Positions 1-10,112 of a stretch of 64,000 bases of DNA are shown one piece after another. Every line of letters starts with the position of its first letter. The first letter of the stretch is position 1. The notes beneath the pieces were generated by a model. The model was not told the origin of the DNA, searched no databases, and worked only from the letters and a program-made list of their open reading frames with translations. The translations under genes were made by a program, and so were the position numbers. The DNA comes from Acinetobacter pseudolwoffii (GTDB lineage Bacteria; Pseudomonadota; Gammaproteobacteria; Pseudomonadales; Moraxellaceae), in assembly GCF_002803605.1 (NCBI RefSeq), contig NZ_PHRG01000008.1, positions 1-64,000 on the forward strand, written 5' to 3'.

Positions 1-192
1 GTTTTTAAAATACATCCAGATACTTTTATCTGTATCCATTCCAAGGAATTCACCCACAATTTGCATTGTGATAATTTCAATATCGGTAAGAGCAGGTGGA
101 AAGCCACGAGTTCTGAGTGGTTTATTAACAACAATTGGATATAGCTCATCTATAATTAAATAGACAAAGATGATAAATTCTTCAATGGACAT
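1..192 (-). CDS. IS982-family transposase, N-terminal 64 codons (cut by window edge)
   Basis: The minus strand from 192 down to the window edge reads without a stop for 64 codons, beginning MSIEEFIIFVYLIIDELYP and continuing with RTRGFPPALTDIEIITM. This is the start expected of IS982-family DDE transposases, in which a short helical N-terminal region precedes the catalytic core. The catalytic residues lie outside the window. The ATG at 192 is the first in frame after the upstream non-coding stretch. Family assignment is from recognition of the sequence; whether the full copy is intact cannot be seen. Confidence 0.75.
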   Translation of the reverse strand, partial: MSIEEFIIFVYLIIDELYPIVVNKPLRTRGFPPALTDIEIITMQIVGEFLGMDTDKSIWMYFKN

Positions 193-237
193 AACTGTAA
201 TTTTATTTTCTTGGTCGAAATTAAAGTGAGGTTATGT
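1..237 (-). mobile_element. Partial IS982-type insertion sequence
   Basis: The transposase start at 192 is preceded on the minus strand by about 45 bases of non-coding DNA. A plausible element end is near 237, where the minus strand reads ACATAACCTCACTTT; IS982-family ends usually begin with AC. The other end is outside the window, so the inverted repeat cannot be confirmed and the boundary is approximate. Confidence 0.4.
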
Positions 238-288
238 CCTTCTCATTTCAATGACTTAAAAAGTTGAGATTGGCGTAACATTATAAAT

Positions 289-318
289 AAAAAGGCGAAG
301 CCTGAGCTTCGCCTTTTG
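289..318 (-). terminator. Rho-independent terminator of purB
   Basis: A GGCGAAG / CTTCGCC stem with a short loop is followed on the minus strand by TTTTTATTTAT. It lies 14 bases past the purB stop and would end the nudJ-mnmA-hflD-purB transcript. The flanking A and T runs could also let it work in the other direction. Confidence 0.85.
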
Positions 319-331
319 GTCTTATTTTAAA

Positions 332-1729
<1,398 letters not shown>

Positions 1730-1774
1730 TTAGATTTTGGAATTAAACGTAAAACGAAACACGTGCAGTATCAG

Positions 1775-2506
1775 TTAAACCACCTGAAACTGTAAACGCG
1801 CCAGATTCTGAATATCTTTTAGCAACTTGCGTTTGCCAAATACCATGCCCCAGGAGCTGCCACCGAGCTGACGCCACAGGTGCGCCATTTGTAAACCGGT
1901 AAAGAGGGAAGCACGGATGCGGTTGGTGTGTCCGGCATCTTTAAAGGCTTCGGCATTGCCACGAACCATGATGCGCGGATTGATTGATCCCGCAGTATCG
2001 ACATAGGTTTGAGCCAGATTGGCAATGATGCTGGGGTGCAGGTAATTGTTATCGAAAAAGGAAAGCTGTCTGAGAATTTTCTGTTGGGACTGTTCAATAA
2101 TTTCAACAAATTTGGGATTGCTATAGACCTTCTTTTCTAATTGAAGAAGTGCCATGGCATAGCTCATTGGAAGTTTGGTGCTGGAAAGTTTTGGAATTCT
2201 GGATTTTGGCGAAGTATTGAAGGGTTGAATAATGCTGCTTTCTAATGTTTTTAAGCCTAAGGAAATATCGGCCAGTTGATTAAAAAAGTCTAGGGTCTGG
2301 GCATTTTCGTTATTGCCGGGACGAATATTGAGACTGGCTTTAATCAACTGTTCAAAATAAAAGTTACCGTTTTCACCAATACTTTGCTGACCACTCAATG
2401 CGGTCATATGGGTCAGCTGGGTGGCCTGAAACACACCCGCTAACGCCAAAGCGCGATTTTGACGAGTATTCAACGTTGTGGCTGGTTGAAATGGTAACTC
2501 CGTCAT
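1775..2506 (-). CDS. hflD: HflD-like lysogenization regulator homologue
   Basis: A 243-residue, mostly helical, soluble or membrane-peripheral protein of the HflD family. In E. coli HflD binds the lambda CII activator and lowers the frequency of lysogeny; its role in a bacterium without lambda is unknown. The assignment rests on overall resemblance (for example [18 protein letters not shown] near the N terminus and [14 protein letters not shown] near the C terminus) and on position between mnmA and purB, which is the E. coli order. It starts 7 bases after the mnmA stop, so it is probably co-transcribed and translationally linked. Confidence 0.88.
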   Translation of the reverse strand: MTELPFQPATTLNTRQNRALALAGVFQATQLTHMTALSGQQSIGENGNFYFEQLIKASLNIRPGNNENAQTLDFFNQLADISLGLKTLESSIIQPFNTSPKSRIPKLSSTKLPMSYAMALLQLEKKVYSNPKFVEIIEQSQQKILRQLSFFDNNYLHPSIIANLAQTYVDTAGSINPRIMVRGNAEAFKDAGHTNRIRASLFTGLQMAHLWRQLGGSSWGMVFGKRKLLKDIQNLARLQFQVV

Positions 2507-2513
2507 GCCGAAT

Positions 2514-3665
2514 TCATCCTTTTATAAAATCAGGTTTAGGTGCATTGGTATGATGAATCACACCACCGCCTAAACAAACTTCACCTGAATAAAACACCAC
2601 ACTTTGACCTGGGGTCACTGCACGTTGTGGTTCATCAAACTCCACACGTACACCATTGGGTGATTCTGAATCTTGGTACACCGTACAGGCTTGATCAGTC
2701 TGACGGTAACGGGTTTTGGCCGAGCAACGGAAACCTGTTTCAGGAATATCCTGCTCGCCGGCCACCCAGTCAATCGCTTCACTCCAAAGCATGGTGCTTT
2801 GCATCAGTGGGTGCTCATGGCCTTGACCCACCACCAGACGATTGCCTTCGATATCTTTATGTAATACGAACCAGGCACCTTCCGCGACGCCTTTCATTCC
2901 GCCAATACCGATGCCGCCGCGTTGACCGAGCGTATAGTACATTAAGCCGTGATGATCACCAACCTCTTTACCGTCTTCCAGCACGATTTTTCCGGGTTGT
3001 GCCGGTAAATATTGCTTCAAGAAGTCATTAAATCGGCGCTCACCAATAAAGCAGATGCCAGTCGAGTCTTTTTTCTTTGCCGTAGCAAGATCTAATTCTT
3101 CAGCGATTTTGCGGACTTGCGGCTTTTCAATTTCACCGACAGGGAATAATGTCTTGTTAATTTCACGACCATGTACGGCATGCAGGAAATAGGTTTGATC
3201 CTTATTCTGATCAACACCACGTAATAGTGGTGCGTATTCTTCACCGCGCGAATTGGTCATGGTTGCACCGCGACGACAGTAATGACCTGTGGCAATAAAG
3301 TCTGCACCCAAGTTCACCGCATGATCTAGAAAAGCGCGGAATTTAATTTCTTTATTACATAAAATGTCTGGGTTTGGGGTACGGCCAGCCGCATATTCTG
3401 CTAAAAAATGTTCGAATACACGATCCCAATATTCCATGGCAAAGTTTGCGGTATGCAGTTTAATCCCGATTTTGTCACAAACGGCCTGAGCATCGGCAAG
3501 ATCATCCATCGCCGTGCAATATTCTGTGCCGTCATCTTCTTCCCAGTTCTTCATGAAAAGACCTTCAACCTGATAACCCTGTTGAAGTAAAAGCGCAGCA
3601 GAAACAGATGAATCTACACCACCCGACATACCGACGATGACACGTTGTTGCATAGGATTAGGCAT
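2514..3665 (-). CDS. mnmA: tRNA-specific 2-thiouridylase MnmA
   Basis: MnmA adenylates and thiolates U34 in the wobble position of Lys, Glu and Gln tRNAs, taking sulfur from the Tus relay. The PP-loop ATP-binding motif GMSGGVDSS is at residues 13-21. The two cysteines of the catalytic disulfide/persulfide pair are in PDILCNKEI (about residue 102) and [10 protein letters not shown] (about residue 202). The 383-residue length is normal. Its start overlaps the end of the NUDIX gene upstream by 8 bases, and hflD follows after 7, giving a compact operon. Confidence 0.97.
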   Translation of the reverse strand: MPNPMQQRVIVGMSGGVDSSVSAALLLQQGYQVEGLFMKNWEEDDGTEYCTAMDDLADAQAVCDKIGIKLHTANFAMEYWDRVFEHFLAEYAAGRTPNPDILCNKEIKFRAFLDHAVNLGADFIATGHYCRRGATMTNSRGEEYAPLLRGVDQNKDQTYFLHAVHGREINKTLFPVGEIEKPQVRKIAEELDLATAKKKDSTGICFIGERRFNDFLKQYLPAQPGKIVLEDGKEVGDHHGLMYYTLGQRGGIGIGGMKGVAEGAWFVLHKDIEGNRLVVGQGHEHPLMQSTMLWSEAIDWVAGEQDIPETGFRCSAKTRYRQTDQACTVYQDSESPNGVRVEFDEPQRAVTPGQSVVFYSGEVCLGGGVIHHTNAPKPDFIKG

Positions 3666-4143
3666 CCAAATTTGAAATTAAGGGAGAGTTTTGGTGCTCG
3701 TAAATGAGCGATAAAGGGTATTTTTGACCTGACAGGGCATCTTGCACGGCTTTAATCACCAGGGGACTACGGGCACGCGCCGATTCTTTCAGTTCGTCCA
3801 ATGTCATCCAGACTGCGCCGACAATGTCCGTATCTAAAGCGGCATTTGGGTCGTAGTCAGTGGATTTGGCTAAAAAGCAGAAACGAAAATAAGTACGATC
3901 CGGAAACATGGGCGGGGTATAGGTATACATCCCTAAAAGATGGGTCACTTCAACCGTATGTCCGGTCTCTTCCATGGTTTCACGAATTGCGGCTTCGATA
4001 ATGGTTTCACCGCATTCCACATGACCTGCTGGCTGATTAAATACGGTATGTGTCACAGCTTCTGTATGTTCTTCGACAAACAGGAATTTTCCATCTTTTT
4101 CAACGACGGTTGCGACAGTGACGTGAGCAGTCCAAGCGGTCAT
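3658..4143 (-). CDS. nudJ: NUDIX hydrolase, NudJ-like phosphatase
   Basis: NudJ-type NUDIX enzymes hydrolyse nucleoside di- and triphosphates and thiamine pyrophosphate intermediates. The NUDIX box is clear at about residues 38-60: [21 protein letters not shown] start at the ATG at 4143 ([18 protein letters not shown]) because the family begins at this point; the reading frame extends 11 codons upstream to a GTG without support from homology. It overlaps mnmA by 8 bases, the order seen in E. coli (nudJ-mnmA-hflD-purB). No strong ribosome binding site is visible before the ATG. Confidence 0.9.
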   Translation of the reverse strand: MTAWTAHVTVATVVEKDGKFLFVEEHTEAVTHTVFNQPAGHVECGETIIEAAIRETMEETGHTVEVTHLLGMYTYTPPMFPDRTYFRFCFLAKSTDYDPNAALDTDIVGAVWMTLDELKESARARSPLVIKAVQDALSGQKYPLSLIYEHQNSPLISNLDA

Positions 4144-4312
4144 AGAATAGCACCAACACCAAGGAAGAGAGTGCACTATTGTATAAAATTTTGTGGTGTG
4201 TGGCTATGATGATCAGTTTTTTCTTTAAGGTGTTATCTCCTTTGCATGTGAGAAGTGGGAAATAAACCAAATATAATCAGTATCCCGCTCAATTAGATTA
4301 TGAGGCATACAT

Positions 4313-4789
4313 TTAATCTGATTTTCTACAGTCATTTTCAATCAATGTATCACGATAAGATTCATTCAAGCTGTGTTGCCAATGCTTAACATAAGCATCA
4401 ACCCAGATGTAGCTCTCATTTTTGTCAATTTTAGTGGGTAAATATTGCTTATATTTTTGCAGAAAAACACCCATCCAACAGATTTGATTGATTTGAGCAA
4501 TGTTTAAGTCTTCATCAAAACGATAAGACTTACCAATCGTTTGCTCATAGCCTCGAATCACAGCGATTTTTTCCAGTGTCGAAAATAGTAACTGTTGCGT
4601 TAATGGAGATAATTCAGATGAGGAGGCAATTTGGTACACTTTGGCATCGGACAACAATGTACCTACTATTCCTCGATTGGCATTTTTTAGTGCTTCACTA
4701 TTTATGTCGGTTTGAGAGGCGAGTGAACAACTTGCCAAAAATATGAAACATAATGAACTAAGGGTTATTAATTTTTCTATACATGACAT
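4313..4789 (-). CDS. Putative lipoprotein; candidate immunity protein of the upstream T6SS cargo
   Basis: I do not recognise this 158-residue protein. It begins with a basic-hydrophobic signal region ending in a lipobox-like FLASC near residue 20, so it is probably an inner- or outer-membrane lipoprotein facing the periplasm. The start at 4789 is chosen because AGGTGA lies about 8 bases before it; a GTG at 4801 is an alternative. It overlaps the end of the preceding gene by 32 bases, so the two are translated together. Periplasmic lipoproteins encoded directly after a T6SS cargo gene are commonly the immunity partner; that role here is inference. The gene is AT-rich compared with its flanks. 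Confidence 0.6.
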   Translation of the reverse strand: MSCIEKLITLSSLCFIFLASCSLASQTDINSEALKNANRGIVGTLLSDAKVYQIASSSELSPLTQQLLFSTLEKIAVIRGYEQTIGKSYRFDEDLNIAQINQICWMGVFLQKYKQYLPTKIDKNESYIWVDAYVKHWQHSLNESYRDTLIENDCRKSD

Positions 4790-5462
4790 TGTCTGGATCA
4801 CCTAAGTATATGCCTTGAGATTTTAATATTTGAATCATGTTTGGATTAAAATCCTGTTTAAAAACATCAATAAACATATTTTTATTAATTGTAATCGGCC
4901 CTTTGTTATTTTGGATTAAAAACATATCTCTTGTAGCATCAACAATATTAATTTTATCAATCTGATTTTGTAGTTTCTTAGCTTTAATTAGAGCAGATTT
5001 TAATTGATCTTGGGTGTTTAAATAAGGAATATCTTTTACTTCATCAATGGTAAAAGTCGTAAGAAACCGAGCCTTAAACACAGCTTTTTGAAATTCAGCT
5101 ACAATTTTAGGAGCTTCGCGCATCACATTTTTCATTAGATAGTTATGAAACTTTACATACATTTGAGTATGAAATGCAGGATCTGATAAATACCCTTCAG
5201 GCAAATTATTAGTATCCCATTCCATCCCAAACCTGATAGCTGTAAGTAACTCTATCTTATTTGTGATACTCGACCATTGATCTAAGCTCATCAAAAAGTT
5301 GTAAGGACGAGCAATATAGTAATTTCGTACTTTAATAACACTGTTGCATAATGGTTCTGAAAATTCACAGACTTTTTTTTCCTCTGGAAAGGCTTCCCAA
5401 ATATTAGAATTTCCAGAAATGATGCGACTATAGGCAGAGGCTAATTTTGTGGTTTCCATCAT
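4758..5462 (-). CDS. Unknown protein downstream of PAAR gene; candidate T6SS effector
   Basis: No family is recognised in this protein of about 234 residues. It has no signal peptide and no clear membrane segment; residues 60-200 look largely helical with a lysine-rich stretch (ALIKAKKLQNQIDKIN). The PAAR gene ends TAATG with this gene's start, a typical stop-start coupling; ATGs at 5471 and 5459 in the same frame are alternatives, and GGGA before 5459 could serve as ribosome binding site. Being between a PAAR spike protein and a predicted lipoprotein, it is a plausible type VI effector delivered on that spike. No catalytic motif could be found, so any activity is unknown. Confidence 0.55.
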   Translation of the reverse strand: MMETTKLASAYSRIISGNSNIWEAFPEEKKVCEFSEPLCNSVIKVRNYYIARPYNFLMSLDQWSSITNKIELLTAIRFGMEWDTNNLPEGYLSDPAFHTQMYVKFHNYLMKNVMREAPKIVAEFQKAVFKARFLTTFTIDEVKDIPYLNTQDQLKSALIKAKKLQNQIDKINIVDATRDMFLIQNNKGPITINKNMFIDVFKQDFNPNMIQILKSQGIYLGDPDNVMYRKINNP

Positions 5463-6025
5463 TATTCCCATTTATTCATGGGGTGGGAAAAGTCAAAAAC
5501 ATGTAGATCGACTTGTTCTGATTTAATTCCTGTATGCAAGATTTCAGTAAAACCATCATGATCTGTAAAGCCGCTCTGTTCTTTCCCATCATTTGTTGTT
5601 AATAGATAAAAATATCCATTTACAGGTATATTGAATTTTTTATTTATGAGCTGGAACTTTAGTCCATGTTCTTCTACAGGAATAGGATTCTCTACGAAAT
5701 TTTGGGTACTTGAATATAGGTTTCTTTTTTGTTGCAGAAAGGCATGTACAGTATGCTGAGGAGCTCCAACCACATGAACTTGCTTTGGCATTAAGATTGC
5801 CCCACAGCTAAAGTGATCACCTGCATAAGCCACTGCTTTCCCATCCATAATGACATGATCATGGCTTTTAATTAGTGTTGACCACATATTACATTTGGGA
5901 CAAGCAAAACCATCACCAACTCTTAAGAAGGAGATCCCCATTTGGGTAATCCTGGACTGGCTTGCCATAACTATTCCACCGTGTGAAGTCGTGGAACCTT
6001 GAATGCCGAAAGGACGTGTCATCAT
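5462..6025 (-). CDS. PAAR-domain T6SS spike-tip protein
   Basis: PAAR proteins form the sharpened zinc-binding tip on VgrG in the type VI secretion spike and carry effectors. Residues 1-90 match the domain: MMTRPFGIQG start, SHGGIV, VGDGFACPKC, HDHVIMDGKAVAYAGDH and SCGAIL, with Cys and His residues suited to zinc binding. Residues 115-187 form a C-terminal extension with a transthyretin/Ig-like look (NGYFYLL, SGFTDHDGFTEIL), typical of T6SS tips with an adaptor domain. No vgrG is nearby, so this is an orphan cargo module. It is the first gene of a three-gene AT-rich operon; the promoter is presumably in 6026-6283. Confidence 0.85.
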   Translation of the reverse strand: MMTRPFGIQGSTTSHGGIVMASQSRITQMGISFLRVGDGFACPKCNMWSTLIKSHDHVIMDGKAVAYAGDHFSCGAILMPKQVHVVGAPQHTVHAFLQQKRNLYSSTQNFVENPIPVEEHGLKFQLINKKFNIPVNGYFYLLTTNDGKEQSGFTDHDGFTEILHTGIKSEQVDLHVFDFSHPMNKWE

Positions 6026-6283
6026 TTAAATTCTTATTGGTATATTGTTAACATGAATAAAGATACTTTTAATAACAACGATATATTCAAAATATGAGAA
6101 ACTAACTCGCTTTTATAGAAAAATTATTCATACTTTTATATTGGGTTTTTCTTGTAAGTATATATTTTTATTAAAATTGCTATAATGATAATTTATTATG
6201 TTTTAAGCATATCAGAAGCATGATGAACTTGGAATCATCATGCTGAAAATTTTGCTTTAGAGGATCTGCTTTAAATAATTTTT
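6026..6283. other. AT-rich non-coding gap
   Basis: About 258 very AT-rich bases without a credible gene separate the PAAR operon from the carbonic anhydrase-like gene. The region should hold the PAAR operon promoter (minus strand), but no single pair of -35 and -10 boxes stands out. Confidence 0.5.
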
Positions 6284-6814
6284 TTACTTGTAATTCCCCG
6301 ACACCTTCACATAATTCTGCGCTGAATACGGTAAAAATGCTTTTTCTTTATCTGTCAGCGGACGCACTTTTTTCACAGGGCTGCCCACATACAAATAACC
6401 GCTTTCCAAAACCTTATTCGGTGGAACAAGCGAACCTGCACCAATCATGACATCATCTTCAACAATCACATCATCCAGAATAATCGTACCAATACCGACC
6501 AAAACACGATTGCCAATGGTACAACCATGTAGTTTGACATGATGACCAATGGTGACATCTTCACCAATAATTAAAGGCGAACCTTCAAGCTTATCGGCTT
6601 TCTTATGGCTGACATGCAACATCGAGTGATCTTGTACATTCGAGTTTTTACCAATCCGAATATGATTCACATCACCCCGAATTACAGCAAAAGGCCATAC
6701 CGAAACATTTTCAGCCAAGATCACATCGCCGACCACAATTCCCATCGGATCGACATAACAGGAAGCATCAATCTGTGGGGTCGTATCTAAATAAGAACGA
6801 ATATTTTGGCTCAT
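6284..6814 (-). CDS. Gamma-class carbonic anhydrase family protein (YrdA-like)
   Basis: A 176-residue left-handed beta-helix protein of hexapeptide repeats (for example VGDVILAENVSVWPFAVIRGD and VLVGIGTIILDDVIVEDD). Three zinc-ligand histidines of the gamma-carbonic anhydrase fold can be seen in HVSHKK and GHHVKLHG. Family members either hydrate CO2 or have unknown acyl-transfer-like roles, so the reaction is not certain. The start is the ATG at 6814 (MSQNIRSYLD); an upstream in-frame extension of 19 codons shows no homology. It stands alone between a terminator and the AT-rich gap. Confidence 0.88.
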   Translation of the reverse strand: MSQNIRSYLDTTPQIDASCYVDPMGIVVGDVILAENVSVWPFAVIRGDVNHIRIGKNSNVQDHSMLHVSHKKADKLEGSPLIIGEDVTIGHHVKLHGCTIGNRVLVGIGTIILDDVIVEDDVMIGAGSLVPPNKVLESGYLYVGSPVKKVRPLTDKEKAFLPYSAQNYVKVSGNYK

Positions 6815-6859
6815 AACGATCTGTCCGATAAATGATGAAGGATCATGTGCATAGTATAA

Positions 6860-6891
6860 AATAAAAAGCACCCATCTGAATGAGTGCTTTG
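6860..6891 (-). terminator. Terminator of the PBP5/6 gene
   Basis: An AAAGCAC-CAT / ATG-GTGCTTT stem with a CTGA loop is followed on the minus strand by TTTTTATTTTA. It lies just past the carboxypeptidase stop at 6926. Confidence 0.8.
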
Positions 6892-6925
6892 GTCTTAGTC
6901 CAAGACTGAAATGGTCTGTTTAGAC

Positions 6926-8074
6926 TTAGAACAAGTTGCTAAAGAACTGTTTGATATGGTCGAGCATACGCGCGAAGAAACCCGCTTCTTCCACTGCATT
7001 CAAAGCCACAAGAGGTTTTTCTGAAATGACTTTACCATCCAGAGTTGCAACATATTTACCGACAACTTGCCCCGGTTGTAATGGTGCAGTCAGTTTCGGT
7101 TGAACCACCAGCTGGGTTTTAATCGCATTGGCCTGACCTTTCGGCATGGTCACGTTAAAGTTTTCAGCAAGTCCGATTTGAACTTCATCTTCCTTACCGA
7201 ACCAGACTTTGGCTTTAGCAAGTACCTGTTTAGCTGGTTGAACATTTTTGGTTTCGAAGTTTGCATAACCCCAAGCCAGCAATTCACGTGTCTGCGTTGC
7301 ACGTTCCTGCATGGTTGGTGCACCAAAAATAACTGAAATCAAGCGAGTAGGGCCGCGTTTAGACGAGGTGGTCAAGCAGTACCCTGCTTCATTGGTATGA
7401 CCAGTTTTTAAGCCATCTACACTTGGGTCGGTATACAGCAGGGCATTACGGTTACCTTGCTTGATGCCATTAAAGGTAAATTCTTTTTCAGCATAAATCG
7501 GATAATACTTGGAACTGTCTTTAATGATGTGCTGTGCCAGCGTTGCCATATCTTTGGCAGTCGAATAATGACCTTCAGCAGGCATACCGGTTGAATTGAT
7601 AAAGCTGGTATTGGTCATACCAATACGTTTGGCTTCCTGATTCATCATATGTGCAAAGGTACCCTCGTTCCCTGCAATATGTTCAGCCATAGCCTTAGAT
7701 GCATCATTACCCGATTGAATAATAATTCCGCGCAGCATTTCAAGTGCAGTGGCCGTACCGTTTAAAGGCACATACATACATGATTCCGCGCTACTACCGC
7801 GACACCATGCTGACTCATTCATGCGAACCTGTTCATCTTCAGTGAGTTCACCGCTCAATAGTTTTTGTTCGATGATGTAGCTGGTCATCATCTTGGTCAT
7901 TGAAGCAGGGGCTAATTTTTCATTTTCATTTTTTGAAGCGAGAAGTTGCCCTGTCTCATAGTCCATTAGCACGTAGGATTTATTATTCAATTCTGGTGGT
8001 GCAGATAGGACAGTTGCTGCAAAGCTAAAACTAGGAACTAATAATAATGCAGCAAGGGCAGTTTTTTGGGTCAT
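6926..8074 (-). CDS. dacC: D-alanyl-D-alanine carboxypeptidase (PBP5/PBP6 type)
   Basis: This periplasmic enzyme trims the terminal D-Ala from peptidoglycan stem peptides and so limits cross-linking. Serine beta-lactamase-fold motifs are all present: SxxK as SMTKM (about residue 59), SGN as SGNDA and KTG as KTGHTNEAG. A signal peptide (MTQKTALAALLLVPSFSFAA) supports the start at 8074 rather than the GTG/ATG 11 codons upstream. The last 18 residues, FFARMLDHIKQFFSNLF, form the amphipathic helix that anchors this class to the outer face of the inner membrane. A PBP5_C domain lies between. dacC versus dacA naming is by convention in Acinetobacter. Confidence 0.93.
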   Translation of the reverse strand: MTQKTALAALLLVPSFSFAATVLSAPPELNNKSYVLMDYETGQLLASKNENEKLAPASMTKMMTSYIIEQKLLSGELTEDEQVRMNESAWCRGSSAESCMYVPLNGTATALEMLRGIIIQSGNDASKAMAEHIAGNEGTFAHMMNQEAKRIGMTNTSFINSTGMPAEGHYSTAKDMATLAQHIIKDSSKYYPIYAEKEFTFNGIKQGNRNALLYTDPSVDGLKTGHTNEAGYCLTTSSKRGPTRLISVIFGAPTMQERATQTRELLAWGYANFETKNVQPAKQVLAKAKVWFGKEDEVQIGLAENFNVTMPKGQANAIKTQLVVQPKLTAPLQPGQVVGKYVATLDGKVISEKPLVALNAVEEAGFFARMLDHIKQFFSNLF

Positions 8075-8202
8075 TTCTAGTGGGTTCCTATATCTTGATG
8101 TAAGCACGAAGAGCCTAGCATTTTAGGATAAAGCTAGGCGGACTTCTATGGGAAACCCGGTCTTATTTCAAAAGTATTGTAAGTAATCGGCAGAAAAGCA
8201 GG

Positions 8203-8583
8203 TTAATTGTTATAGGTGGTTAATTCATTACAAATCACCTGATTTTTTTTCTTGCCAGCTTTCTTGGCATCAGATTGTGCTTCAGCCAGAATACTGCGGA
8301 AATCGTTCTGTTGAACCATCTGGTTTAAGCTTGCAACCGGATTGCGCTGACCTGGCATATATTCAGTCACCAGCTTGGTATAGCCCTGATTGAACTGTGA
8401 CTTGTCCTTAACCATGCTCGGGCAGATTTCTGAAAGAACATAAATCGCAGCCAGTTCCTGCTTGGTCACTTGCTGGGTTGGCGTGACATTGATATTTTCA
8501 TTGGCTGCAAATGCAGATGTTCCTAAAAGAGTCACGGCAGAAGCTGCACAAAGTGTCATGGCTTGAAGTAATGGATATTTCAT
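8203..8583 (-). CDS. Small secreted two-cysteine protein (paralogue 1)
   Basis: A 126-residue protein with a signal peptide ending near AFA-ANENI. The mature part has just two cysteines, in SEICPSMV and VICNEL, spaced about 75 residues and likely to form a disulfide. It is related to the neighbouring gene at 8746-9117, which has the same cysteine contexts (AEVCPAMI, TVCEEIL). Proteins of this type seem to be common in Moraxellaceae, where they carry a locus-type name (MCR_0457-like); function unknown. Start at ATG 8583 is chosen over the TTG at 8595. Confidence 0.75.
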   Translation of the reverse strand: MKYPLLQAMTLCAASAVTLLGTSAFAANENINVTPTQQVTKQELAAIYVLSEICPSMVKDKSQFNQGYTKLVTEYMPGQRNPVASLNQMVQQNDFRSILAEAQSDAKKAGKKKNQVICNELTTYNN

Positions 8584-8700
8584 TAAAAAACTCAAAAAAT
8601 AGATTTAGAACAATAATTTGCCTAGCTTAAACTTATTTTTGAAATTGAAAAGTGGGAAAATGTAGCGAAGCTGTAGAATTATGAAGAAATCTGTAAGAGA

Positions 8701-8730
8701 AAATAAGACGATGTTTACACCGTCTTATTT
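8701..8730 (-). terminator. Hairpin terminator
   Basis: The perfect 10-bp stem AAATAAGACG / CGTCTTATTT lies 16 bases past the stop of the 8746 gene. Its symmetric A and T ends fit a bidirectional intrinsic terminator, though the T run is short. Confidence 0.65.
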
Positions 8731-8745
8731 GAAGATTTATCTAGC

Positions 8746-9117
8746 TTAGCCCTGGTAATCCAGAATCTCTTCGCATACGGTTTTTTGTTCGTCAGTACTG
8801 GTTTGTTTTGCACCCTGACGAGCTTCTTCCAGTAAAGATTTATATTCGCTATCTGCCTGTAGTTTTTGATAGCTCATGCCTTTATCTGAGTAGTCTGCAA
8901 GATAAGACTGGATGAGAGTCTGAATAATGCTGTCTAATTTTGCATTTTGGCCAATCATAGCCGGGCAAACCTCAGCCATGACTTGTGCCGATGCGATGTC
9001 TTCTTTCACAATGGTATTGTTTTCGTCAACAGTCAGCTCGCTCGCCATAACTGAAGGAGAAACAGATACTGCCAGGCTTAAAGCGAAAGCACTAAATAAA
9101 GAGAATTTTTTAATCAT
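8746..9117 (-). CDS. Small secreted two-cysteine protein (paralogue 2)
   Basis: A 123-residue exported protein. The signal peptide is MIKKFSLFSAFALSLAVSVS with cleavage near VMA-SELTV. The mature chain is acidic and helical, with two cysteines in AEVCPAMI and TVCEEIL matching the paralogue at 8203-8583 in place and context. A start four codons upstream at 9129 is also an ATG. The gene has its own terminator, so the two copies are probably transcribed separately. The function is unknown; a periplasmic role is inferred from the signal peptide. Confidence 0.75.
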   Translation of the reverse strand: MIKKFSLFSAFALSLAVSVSPSVMASELTVDENNTIVKEDIASAQVMAEVCPAMIGQNAKLDSIIQTLIQSYLADYSDKGMSYQKLQADSEYKSLLEEARQGAKQTSTDEQKTVCEEILDYQG

Positions 9118-9228
9118 CTTGAGCCACATATTTTAAAGATGGATGTCGAGCAGTAAATATATATAATTCCAGCACTAATACAATTAAATGTCCTAACCAG
9201 TCATTTTTTAGCGCGACGAGATTTTTCA

Positions 9229-10017
9229 GTGAATATTTTAGTTTCAAATGATGATGGTGTGTTTGCACCGGGTATTCAAGCATTGGCACAGGCTCTAAAA
9301 CCTTTGGGGAGGATTGTTATTGTAGCGCCAGAAAGTGAGCGCAGTGGTTACTCCAGTGCTTTGACTCTGGACCGACCTTTACGCCCGATTCAGACTTCTC
9401 CCGATGTCTGGGCTGTCAATGGTACTCCGGCAGATTGTGTTTATCTGGCTATGAACGGCCTGTTTGACTTTGAATTTGATCTGGTGGTCAGCGGTATTAA
9501 TAGTGGTGCCAATCTGGGGGATGATGTCTTGTATTCCGGTACAGTCGGGGCAGCCTTTGAAGGTCGCTTAAGTAAACATCCTGCTATTGCGGTGTCATTG
9601 AGTGGGCCGAATGTACGCAGCTATCAACACCCTCAGGATTATCAGCTGGCTGCCAACTGGGTACATGATTTTATTGCACGCGGTTTGCCGGTTCTTCCTG
9701 AGCGTCATATTTTTAATATCAATATTCCGGATATGGCTGAATTACAGGGTGAAAAAGTGACTTATCAAGGCCGCCGCCGTCAGTCGAAGCCCATCACCAG
9801 TCATGTTGACCCACGTGGTCGTCAGGTGTACTGGATTGGACTGTCTGGAGAAGCAGTAGCAGAACCCAAGCAAGGGTTGAGCGAGATTGACTCGGACTTC
9901 TTTGCTGTGGCCAATGGCTATGTCAGCATTACTCCGATTCAGATGGATGCCACCAACTATGAGGTTTTGCGGAATCTTCAAACACAATTGGCAGAAAATG
10001 CGTTCTCAGTGTTATAA
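9229..10017 (+). CDS. surE: 5'/3'-nucleotidase SurE
   Basis: SurE is a metal-dependent cytosolic phosphatase that removes phosphate from nucleoside 5'- and 3'-monophosphates and short polyphosphate. The N-terminal [16 protein letters not shown] carries the two metal-binding aspartates at 8-9, and [12 protein letters not shown] (about residues 86-97) provides further ligands. It starts with GTG at 9229, the only start consistent with the family N terminus; the ribosome binding site is weak (ACGAG). An nlpD-like gene follows, as in the surE-pcm-nlpD-rpoS order of E. coli, but without pcm and with rpoS not in the window. Confidence 0.96.
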   Translation: MNILVSNDDGVFAPGIQALAQALKPLGRIVIVAPESERSGYSSALTLDRPLRPIQTSPDVWAVNGTPADCVYLAMNGLFDFEFDLVVSGINSGANLGDDVLYSGTVGAAFEGRLSKHPAIAVSLSGPNVRSYQHPQDYQLAANWVHDFIARGLPVLPERHIFNINIPDMAELQGEKVTYQGRRRQSKPITSHVDPRGRQVYWIGLSGEAVAEPKQGLSEIDSDFFAVANGYVSITPIQMDATNYEVLRNLQTQLAENAFSVL

Positions 10018-10112
10018 CTTTGTGAAAAACTCGCGATTGCAAGTATATTGCAGTAAAACTTTGCTAATCTTAACGGGATTTTGCAACCGTATAGATCTTA
10101 GAGAGGAAGATA

